Part shown: in pieces, positions 55,760-62,451 of the stretch
How the letters are laid out: the number at the start of each line of letters is the position of its first letter
How positions within the stretch are numbered: the stretch's first letter is position 1
Assembly: GCA_020845755.1 (NCBI GenBank)
Contig: JADLFE010000013.1
Span: forward strand, 1-64,000
Direction of reading: 5' to 3'
DNA: 64,000 nucleotides
Source of the DNA: Phycisphaerales bacterium
GTDB lineage: Bacteria > Planctomycetota > Phycisphaerae > Phycisphaerales > UBA1924
The notes under the pieces: model-generated
The model's database searches: none
What the model saw: only the letters and a program-made list of their open reading frames with translations
Told to the model about the DNA's origin: nothing
Made by a program: the position numbers and the translations under genes

Positions 55760-57520
55760 TCACACGGTCGCTGGGGCCTTCGCGCCGAACATCGCCTTCA
55801 GCCTTTCCCTGATCAACCCTTCGCGCGCTTTGAGGAAGTCGGGGAACCGATCAAACTGCCAGAGTGCCCGATCCTCTGGAATCAGGTGGCGCTTGAGGAA
55901 TCCCGTTTCGCGTGATGCCAACCAGTCAGGCAGTGGCATGTCCTGCTTCCCCACGTTCTCGTGGGCCAACAGCAGGCAGAGGTTGCCTAGGCGTTCCTTC
56001 CGGTTGATCCAGTCAATGCGGCCCGCCGCCGACAGTTCCTTAGCCTTGAACTGGTTGCGAGCGAACAAGTGGTCTTGATGGTGCGGCATCGTGCCCCACG
56101 CGGCATCGTCGTACAGCAAGGACAGGGCAAGGAACGTCTGCTGTCCGCCGTAGTTCAGGCTCAGCACTTCGCCCACAGCGGAATCGTCGAACCCCACCGA
56201 TAGCCCCGTCTTCCCAATGGCACCATTGATGGCGTCCACAGGGAAGTCAGCGCCGGGGTTCGCACACGCTCCGATGAGCGTTCGGATATCGCGCAGCAGG
56301 TTGTCCGACGCCCGACCAAATGCGCCCTTCAACAGCGCCATGATGATCCATCGCCGGATAGCTTCGGCGTTCCGCGCCTCGAACGGCGTTGACCCGCGAA
56401 GGGTTACCGCGGGATTCTTGAAGAGAAAGTAGACAATCGGAATCAGAGCGTTGGCGCTGGTGAGGTTGTCCCGGTCGATGCCGAATGAGTTGGCAAGGTC
56501 CACGCCCCGTTCGACAGCCTTCCTGATCGCGGCCCAGTTCTGCCGGATGGTCGTGAGGTTGGCCGTGTTGAAGTTCTGGACCTTGTACGCCACGGGCAGG
56601 TCGGAGAGAACCAGACAGGACTTCATGATGAAGTCCTTGTCGAAGTCGTTTCGCCGGGTCAGTTCGGTGTTGACCCGATCCACGAACTTGAAGATTTCCT
56701 CGCGGGCATTCACGCCGTCCCAACTAGACGTGACCATCGACAGCAGCAGGTCGGACTTGCTCAGCTTCGTGCCGCCTTCGTTGGCGCGCACAAAGATGTC
56801 CAACACCCGGTCGTAGTCCTGATCCTTCTCGGTGTAGTAGGCAATCACCTCGTCAACGTGTACGGCTTCGTATAGACGCTTCAGGTTGCGCTCGAACACG
56901 CGGCGCTCGGTCTTTGCCAGCCCCATTCCGTCCAACTTGTCGTCCTGTTCATCTAGATACGTCTCGAATTTCGCCCGCTCGTCAAAGTCCAGAATGCGTC
57001 CGACGCGGAACCAGTGGTGTTCGCTGTCCGGCGCTGGCGTCTCTTCCATGAACTCGAACTTGTAGTAGAGGCCCGCGTCCGCGCTGTCTTCGTCAAGACG
57101 GGGTTCGGCCAACAGGTCAAGGTGTAGCCGCTGATCGCTCCAGGCGTCTGGGTTGTCCCAGCGCTTGTATTTCTTCTTGGCGACATACGTACCACGCAGC
57201 CCAATCAGCAAGGAGGTAAGCCGCTGCTGGCCGTCCAGCACCAAGGCCAGATTCGGCAGGCCGTCCGTGTGGGCCAACTGGTTGTGTGTCCCACCATGAG
57301 ACGCCTTTTCCAGGAACTTGTAGACCTGCCACTTGTCCCGGTTCTCGGGGTTCAACTCCCAGAAGAGGAATGAACTGATCGGGTAGCCTCGCATGATGGA
57401 ATCGAACAGTTGGGCAATCTGCTCAGGCTTCCAGACGAACTCCCGCTGAATCGCCGGCAGGAAATACTGCCGGTTCATCCGTCCGATGGCCGTGGCGATT
57501 GTCTCTGATCGGTAACTCAT
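55760..57520 (-). CDS. DUF262/DUF1524-type nuclease (GmrSD-like, single chain)
   Basis: The 586-residue product has the DUF262 ParB-like block (FLPAIQREFVWKPEQIAQLFDSIMRGYPI, LVLDGQQRLTSLLIGL with the DGQQR motif, and VFVRANEGGTKLSKSDL). Its C-terminus has an HNH-like pattern (PHHQDHLFARNQF, then GNLCLLLAHENVGKQDMPLPDWL). Single-chain GmrSD-type enzymes restrict modified phage DNA and use nucleotide hydrolysis. It faces the SPARTA operon. Confidence 0.85.
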   Translation of the reverse strand: MSYRSETIATAIGRMNRQYFLPAIQREFVWKPEQIAQLFDSIMRGYPISSFLFWELNPENRDKWQVYKFLEKASHGGTHNQLAHTDGLPNLALVLDGQQRLTSLLIGLRGTYVAKKKYKRWDNPDAWSDQRLHLDLLAEPRLDEDSADAGLYYKFEFMEETPAPDSEHHWFRVGRILDFDERAKFETYLDEQDDKLDGMGLAKTERRVFERNLKRLYEAVHVDEVIAYYTEKDQDYDRVLDIFVRANEGGTKLSKSDLLLSMVTSSWDGVNAREEIFKFVDRVNTELTRRNDFDKDFIMKSCLVLSDLPVAYKVQNFNTANLTTIRQNWAAIRKAVERGVDLANSFGIDRDNLTSANALIPIVYFLFKNPAVTLRGSTPFEARNAEAIRRWIIMALLKGAFGRASDNLLRDIRTLIGACANPGADFPVDAINGAIGKTGLSVGFDDSAVGEVLSLNYGGQQTFLALSLLYDDAAWGTMPHHQDHLFARNQFKAKELSAAGRIDWINRKERLGNLCLLLAHENVGKQDMPLPDWLASRETGFLKRHLIPEDRALWQFDRFPDFLKAREGLIRERLKAMFGAKAPATV

Positions 57521-57616
57521 GGGGCGGATTCTACGGGAAGGCCGTGAGGCGAGGCCTGTACGGCGCCATGATCCTTCCCCTGGACTTAGAGCATCGATGA
57601 GTTGGGGCGGGCTTGT

Positions 57617-58051
57617 TCATTCACCCTTTGAGACGCCGTTCTTGTTCCATGCTGGGCGAAAGAGTGCGATCAAGGGATCTTCGAGTGCCGCCGCGATATT
57701 GATCTTGATCCCCCGATAGTCGATTGGTGTGTCGCACACCAGTACGAACACCCTCACGTTCCGCCCTGAGCCGAGCGACGAAGTGATGCTCGCGTGATTC
57801 CGGAGACTGGTTCGCTGCGTCGGTCCGGGTGTTTGGTAGTGCTGCATCCGATGCCGTAGGGTCTTGATCGACTTTCCCACATAGACGACGGTGTCGTCCT
57901 CAACCAAGGCATAGAGCGCTGGACACACATCGCGACGATGACTCAGAGTCACTCGCGGCTTGTCATCAACCAAGGCCCAGGAACCCGCCTCCTCGAATCC
58001 GAGTTCGAGCAGACGCGCGGAGTTCGATCCACCTTGAGGGGATGCAGGCAT
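57617..58051 (-). CDS. GIY-YIG-domain nuclease-like protein
   Basis: The 144-residue product has PALYALVEDDTVVYVGKSIKTLRHRMQHY, with the two strands and the YVGKS, Arg-HRM helix of GIY-YIG nucleases, and a downstream candidate acidic residue in ALEDPLIALFRPAWN. It may be a nicking or homing nuclease or a defence effector. The start at 58051 is chosen over a long upstream frame of low-quality composition. It faces a divergent TIR-like gene. Confidence 0.8.
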   Translation of the reverse strand: MPASPQGGSNSARLLELGFEEAGSWALVDDKPRVTLSHRRDVCPALYALVEDDTVVYVGKSIKTLRHRMQHYQTPGPTQRTSLRNHASITSSLGSGRNVRVFVLVCDTPIDYRGIKINIAAALEDPLIALFRPAWNKNGVSKGE

Positions 58052-58083
58052 GGAAGAGTCTACGGACGCTCCCCGACCATGCT

Positions 58084-58146
58084 GATGAAGCGGGAGACGC
58101 GCCCCTCTCCCGCTCCGAGCCTTCCTGTCTGCGGCCCACGAGTACC
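58084..58146 (+). repeat. double-hairpin repeat, copy B
   Basis: Stem 1 GCGGGAGA/TCTCCCGC is identical to copies A and C; the second half has diverged but keeps CCCACGAG. It lies between divergent genes, so it cannot act simply as a terminator for both. Confidence 0.7.
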
Positions 58147-58173
58147 AACGCGAGCTGCGGTACAATCGGCACC

Positions 58174-58665
58174 ATGTATGACGATGAAAGCGACGACGAG
58201 GAACTTGACGACGAAGAGGAGTTGGACCCGTCCGATGTCTTCGTGAGCATGGCCTTTGGCCGCGAGGGGAGCGAAGAAGCGTGGAAGGTGATTCGCAAGG
58301 CCTGCAAGGAATTTGACCTGACCGCACGGCGGGCGCATCAGACTGAGTTCGCCGGTTCACCGGGCATTGATGACGCTGTCGAGGCGCTCGTAGACCACTG
58401 CGACTTCGCCGTGATTGACCTGACTCACGAGCGACCCAGCGTCGCTCACGAGATCGGTCTGTGCGACCGCGAATTTGATCGTGCGTTTATCCTCCTCATC
58501 GCGAAGAAAGACACTCCAAGGTTCGGGAATATCCAGAGCCGAATGGTCAACTACTACGACGACCTTGACCACCTCAGGCGGATCATGGCTCGCCAGTTGA
58601 AGTTGATGTGCGAGGCTTGGGACCAGATGCCCGATGACGACGATGACGACGATGACGATGAATGA
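58174..58665 (+). CDS. nucleoside deoxyribosyltransferase/TIR-like protein
   Basis: The 163-residue product has the pattern FVSMAFG near residue 24, DFAVIDLTHERPSVAHEIGLCDREF near residues 79-103 with the DLT...P.V.xE.G motif of the 2-deoxyribosyltransferase-like/TIR-like superfold, then AFILLIAKKD. Such proteins act on nucleosides or NAD-like molecules and are common in defence loci. The C-terminus is a poly-Asp tail; the N-terminus is Asp/Glu-rich too. TACAAT at 58161 could be a -10 box close to the start. It is flanked by repeat copies B and C. Confidence 0.7.
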   Translation: MYDDESDDEELDDEEELDPSDVFVSMAFGREGSEEAWKVIRKACKEFDLTARRAHQTEFAGSPGIDDAVEALVDHCDFAVIDLTHERPSVAHEIGLCDREFDRAFILLIAKKDTPRFGNIQSRMVNYYDDLDHLRRIMARQLKLMCEAWDQMPDDDDDDDDDE

Positions 58666-58683
58666 AGCAGAGGCCACCGCGTT

Positions 58684-58755
58684 GATGAAGCGGGAGACGC
58701 GCCCCCTCTCCCGCTCCAAACCTCACCCTCTACCCCCCACGAGCAGGTTCTTTTT
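58684..58755 (+). repeat. double-hairpin repeat, copy C
   Basis: Nearly identical to copy A: stem 1 GCGGGAGA/TCTCCCGC and hairpin 2 AACCT/AGGTT around a CACCCTCTACCCCCCACGAG loop, with a T-rich end (CTTTTT). It follows the TIR-like gene and may terminate it. Confidence 0.8.
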
Positions 58756-58912
58756 AGGCAATGTCGACAGACGGCAAAGCCGTGACGCCACGCGTCGGTG
58801 CCTGTCGGTCCTTGCCTCTTTCGCCCTTCCCGGCCGTGCCTGATCCTGATTGACTTGACACCGAAACGCTCCCATGTACTTATTGTTTCGCGTCAAGTAT
58901 GGAGCGGACGGA

Positions 58913-59131
58913 ATGAACCATGATCCGAGAGCAGAAGCCGATCGACTTCGAGCAAAGCTCGAAATGGTTGTCCACTATCTCGAAATGCTCGACCTTCACT
59001 ACCGCGCACTGGGCGCCGGTTTCACGCCGCCAGGTTGGGGCGGGATGACTGTTCACCAGATGATTGCTCGCCTGAAGGAACCCCAGCCGCCAGACGACGA
59101 CGACAGATCAACCTCCGGTCCCGGAGCGTGA
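58913..59131 (+). CDS. small hypothetical protein at the right end of the island
   Basis: The product has 72 residues: an N-terminal helix (RAEADRLRAKLEMVVHYLEMLDLHYRALG) then GGMTVHQMIARLK and an acidic tail. No family is recognised. GGAG at 58901 supports the start; an upstream ATG at 58874 is possible. Confidence 0.55.
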   Translation: MNHDPRAEADRLRAKLEMVVHYLEMLDLHYRALGAGFTPPGWGGMTVHQMIARLKEPQPPDDDDRSTSGPGA

Positions 59132-59235
59132 GGGGTCGGTCTCACTGGTCCAAAACCGCCTTGGCGCTCAGCAAACGGCGTATGCCCGGCTCCCAGACCC
59201 TAACGCCCTCCAAGAATAGTTCTATTGGTGTACTG

Positions 59236-59246
59236 TCACCCCGATT
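59236..59246 (+). other. proposed right attachment end of the second element
   Basis: TCACCCCGATT matches the last bases of tRNA-Pro plus the two bases after it at attL. To its right a strong hairpin follows within 12 bases, as expected for the native tRNA terminator. A short core is normal for serine recombinases. The 11-base match is short, so this stays a proposal. Confidence 0.5.
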
Positions 59247-59257
59247 TAGAAGGCTTG

Positions 59258-59283
59258 ATGGCCCCGGCAAGTGCCGGGGCCAT
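59258..59283 (+). terminator. strong intrinsic hairpin (possible displaced tRNA-Pro terminator)
   Basis: ATGGCCCCGGC and GCCGGGGCCAT form a perfect 11-pair stem with loop AAGT, followed by CTGTGTTTA. No gene of the island needs a terminator exactly here, but the original tRNA transcript would. Confidence 0.75.
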
Positions 59284-59381
59284 CTGTGTTTATGGGGTAG
59301 GTCAAGCGCGTCCTGTCACCTCGATTGCGTCCGAGGTATCACGACTGCTTTGGCACCTCGAGCTCGTGATACACCAAGCGA

Positions 59382-59654
59382 ATGGGCCGGCCGCTCATAC
59401 ATTCCGAGAGCCTCTCCGAAACCATCGACGCGGTGACCGAGGTGATTGCCGCCGACTCCAAGATCTCCGCGGGCGAACGAAAGGATGTCGCACGATGGAT
59501 TGCGTCGAGGCAGGGCCTCCCGGGAGCCTACGCGAATTCTTATGCGGGTTTCGTGCAAGAGTGGCAGAACGGAATCCGGTTGTTCACCGGAGAGCGCGTG
59601 GGGTCAGCCTCGGCTCTCGTGCTCATGCAACCCGGCCTTCGGCGGCATAGTTGA
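59382..59654 (+). CDS. small hypothetical protein, possibly truncated
   Basis: The product has 90 residues: ETIDAVTEVIAADSKISAGERKDVARWIASRQGLPGAYANSYAGF, then QEWQNGIRLFTGERVGSASALV. The body looks like a conserved small planctomycete protein type, but the last residues (LMQPGLRRHS) look out of frame. The gene may be truncated or frameshifted at its 3' end; this is an impression from sequence style. Confidence 0.5.
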   Translation: MGRPLIHSESLSETIDAVTEVIAADSKISAGERKDVARWIASRQGLPGAYANSYAGFVQEWQNGIRLFTGERVGSASALVLMQPGLRRHS

Positions 59655-59815
59655 CCGCTTCAATATCGGATTCGTGTATGATAAATCCGGGATAGTGTAT
59701 CGATCGTGCGTTCGAGCATGCCGGCGGCGTTGTGGCCGCTGTCAGTGTGATGAGGCAACACGAACCTGGTGTTTTCAGCACTCGCCGCCGGAGAGAAGGC
59801 TGGCTGGCGTCACGA

Positions 59816-61594
59816 ATGGCGACGGACATGCACCCATTGGAAGCTCAATTTCAGAACGCGCGCGAGTTGCTTCGAGCGGGCCGGGCGGGCGAGGCCGAGG
59901 TGATCCTCCGGCGTCTGCAGAAGCGTGCGCCCAACGAGCCGATGACGGAATCCCAGTTGGCTCGCGCGCTCGCCAAGCAGCGGCGGGAGGTTGAGGCGCG
60001 CTACTTCGCCGAGCGTGCGGGTGCGTCAAAGCTGGCCGACGCGGTGGAAGAGGCGGCCTACGCGCTGGCCGAACTCGGGGATGCCAAGGGCACCATTGCC
60101 CTGCTTGAGCGGGCGGTCGCGCTCCGCCCCACTCAGAGTTCGGCGCTGTGTTCGCTGGCGATCTGGCTTGAATCCGTGCATCGAACGGACGAGGCGAGGG
60201 AGACGATTCTGAGGGCGCACCAGGTCGCGCCGAAGGACCCTGGGATCACGGCCAATGCCGCCATGATCCTTGCGGACACATGGAGCCTTGAGCAGGGTAT
60301 GGAACTCCTCCGCGCCGCTCGCGTCGTATCGCCGGAGTCGTCGAGCCTGCACTACGCGTTGGCATATTTTGGCAATTTCAGCGATCGTTTGAGCCGTGAC
60401 GAGGTCTTTGCAGAGCATCGACGCCATGCGGAGTTGCTCGCGGCCCGCGTTCCTCCTTCCGAGCCGATCCGTCGCTCCGGCCCGGAAGGCGCGGAGCGGG
60501 TGTTGAACGTCGGCCTCTTGTCCCCCGATCTCCACGAGACGGCTGTGGCGAGATTCCTGGAGCCGATCGTTCGAGAGCACGACCCGAAGAGTGTCCGATA
60601 CGTGCTGTATCCGCTGACATCCAAGCGGGACGCGATGAGTGAGCGGCTGCGTGGGTGGTGCGAGGGATGGAGCGAGGGCGCGATGCAATCGGACGCGCGG
60701 GCCGCCTCGGCGATCCGGGCTGACGGAATCGACATATTGATCGATCTGTGCGGGCTGGCGCGAGGGGTACGCGCCGGAATTCTGCTGGCCAGGGCCGCGC
60801 CGTTGCAGGTGACGTACCTTGGATATCCGAATACCACTGCATTGCGAAATGTCGATGTGCGGATCGTCGATTCCTTGACTGATCCGCCCGGCGCTGAAGC
60901 TTTCTGTACCGAACGCCTGGCGAGGTTGGATCCGGGGTTCCTGTGCTTTGCGCCGTCGAGCGCGGCCGCCGGCTTGTCGCCGCACGGGCCTGCGATCAAT
61001 GGCTCGGTGACATTTGGCTCGTTCAACCACCTGACCAAGATCACGCCCACGTTGCTCGATCTGTGGACGAAGATCATGAACCGTGTTCCCGATGCTCGCT
61101 TGGTGTTGAAAGCGTCGGCTTTGTCGAGCCGCGGTGTGCGGGAGCGGTTCGTGAAGTCGATTGAGGAGCGGGGATGGGCGGCGCGCGTGGAACTCCTCCC
61201 GCACATGAGCGACATTGCCGACCACCATCGCGCGTATCACCGCGTGGATATCGCGCTGGATTCCTATCCCTATCACGGCACAACGACCACGTGCGATGCG
61301 CTGTATATGGGTGTGCCGGTCATTTCGCTGGCGGGAGATCGGCACGCGGCCCGCGTCGGGGCGTCGCTGCTGACGAACGCCGGTGTCCCCGAGCTCGTCG
61401 CGCACACCCCGGAGGAGTATGTCGAGAAGGCGGTGGAATTAGCCGGGTCGGTGTCGCGACGGGGAGAGTACCACGCGACGCTTCGAGCCCGCATGATGTC
61501 CTCGCCACTGGGGGACGCCAAGGCTTTCGCCCGGCGGTTTGAGGAAATGCTGAGGACGATTTGGCGCGAGGCGGCAACTGGCGGGAGGGATTGA
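59816..61594 (+). CDS. TPR glycosyltransferase of the SPINDLY/O-GlcNAc transferase type
   Basis: The 592-residue product starts with about five TPR-like repeats (residues 10-200). A GT41-type catalytic region follows: RVLNVGLLSPDLHETAVARF, DGIDILIDLCGLARG, APLQVTYLGYPNTTALRNVDVRIVDSLTDPP, VTFGSFNHLTKITP, LPHMSDIADHHRAYHRVDIALDSYPYHGTTTTCDALYMGVPVISL. It transfers a sugar from a nucleotide sugar to proteins. The ATG at 59816 is used; an upstream GTG at 59732 is possible. Confidence 0.9.
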   Translation: MATDMHPLEAQFQNARELLRAGRAGEAEVILRRLQKRAPNEPMTESQLARALAKQRREVEARYFAERAGASKLADAVEEAAYALAELGDAKGTIALLERAVALRPTQSSALCSLAIWLESVHRTDEARETILRAHQVAPKDPGITANAAMILADTWSLEQGMELLRAARVVSPESSSLHYALAYFGNFSDRLSRDEVFAEHRRHAELLAARVPPSEPIRRSGPEGAERVLNVGLLSPDLHETAVARFLEPIVREHDPKSVRYVLYPLTSKRDAMSERLRGWCEGWSEGAMQSDARAASAIRADGIDILIDLCGLARGVRAGILLARAAPLQVTYLGYPNTTALRNVDVRIVDSLTDPPGAEAFCTERLARLDPGFLCFAPSSAAAGLSPHGPAINGSVTFGSFNHLTKITPTLLDLWTKIMNRVPDARLVLKASALSSRGVRERFVKSIEERGWAARVELLPHMSDIADHHRAYHRVDIALDSYPYHGTTTTCDALYMGVPVISLAGDRHAARVGASLLTNAGVPELVAHTPEEYVEKAVELAGSVSRRGEYHATLRARMMSSPLGDAKAFARRFEEMLRTIWREAATGGRD

Positions 61595-61826
61595 GAAGGA
61601 CGCACCGCTTGCGATGCTGGCGGCGCAGTGGGGCTCTTGCGCGTCGAACGCCCACGGGAGAATCGAAAGTGGCATGCCGGAAATTGTCGGGTTGGCCCGA
61701 TTGCTCGCCGTGTGTGCTGAACTCGGGATTCAACTCATATTGTTGTCGGCTGCTGCAATTTCGGTCCGCCCTTTCTCAGTCGCTTTAGAGGACCGGTGCC
61801 GAGGGGCGGTCCCCGGGAGGTGTGGG

Positions 61827-62276
61827 ATGGATCAATTGTCACTACGCTTCGCCGCCTTCTGCAACAAGCTCGAAGGCGCCTGGCAAAGTCACGGCAACAA
61901 CTGGAGTCGGTTCACGGAGTACGAGCAAGAGACCATCGCGCTCAAACACTTCAACCGCGATTATGGCGGAAGCGGCCTATTCGACTACGTCGAATGGCAG
62001 CGCGGCGAAAAAGTCGATGTCGCGATTCGAGGTCTTCGCCGCATCGGGTCAGATCGGCTGGCGGCGATACTTGAGCGGTGCTTTGCCCTGCTTTCCTCTT
62101 ACCGATTCGACATCGAGAACGACAGTGTGAGCGAGTTCCTTGAATCGCTGCCGATCGCGCCGAAGGAAGAGTGGTATCGCCTGGAACAGGAAGCGGAGTC
62201 GCTCTATTCCGATTTCTACGAGCGATGGGAGCGGTGCTTCGCGGAGTTTGAGCGAACCGGCGACGGAGGCACGTAG
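61827..62276 (+). CDS. DUF4375 (DMP19-like) protein
   Basis: The 149-residue product has the DUF4375 pattern in TEYEQETIALKHFNRDYGGSGLFDYVEWQRGEKVDVAIRGLRRIGSDRLAAILERCFALL. The role is unknown; some relatives mimic DNA charge. GGGAGG at 61815-61819 supports the start at 61827 in preference to the in-frame ATG at 61674. Confidence 0.8.
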   Translation: MDQLSLRFAAFCNKLEGAWQSHGNNWSRFTEYEQETIALKHFNRDYGGSGLFDYVEWQRGEKVDVAIRGLRRIGSDRLAAILERCFALLSSYRFDIENDSVSEFLESLPIAPKEEWYRLEQEAESLYSDFYERWERCFAEFERTGDGGT

Positions 62277-62451
62277 TGCCCTTCGGTACTGCGGTTGGTT
62301 TTCCGTAACTGTCCACTCACGAACACCCTACAACCGGCGATTTCTGGTGCGGCCGAATGCGCGACGTATAGTTCGGCGCTGCCCTCCCGGGGTGTGTTCC
62401 GGCCGGGGCGGCGGACGATCCGCTACGAGTCGAGCGAGGAAGGAAGCCGCC

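Larger units (their letters stand above)
24654..59245. mobile_element. integrated mobilisable plasmid-like element with a defence island
   Basis: The left end is the serine recombinase reading into the tRNA copy. The proposed right end is TCACCCCGATT at 59236-59246, which matches the end of the tRNA and its flank at attL. Inside are ParB, a VirD4-type ATPase, a MobF relaxase, ParA, RepA with an iteron origin, ArdC and then defence genes. No type IV secretion mating-pair genes are present, so it would be mobilised and not self-transmissible. The right boundary is inferred. Confidence 0.6.

Noticed and set aside
55664-58755. Integron attC sites and gene cassettes
   Set aside because: The repeats are hairpins between genes, but I cannot find the R/L core sites (GTTRRRY-type ends) or an integron integrase.
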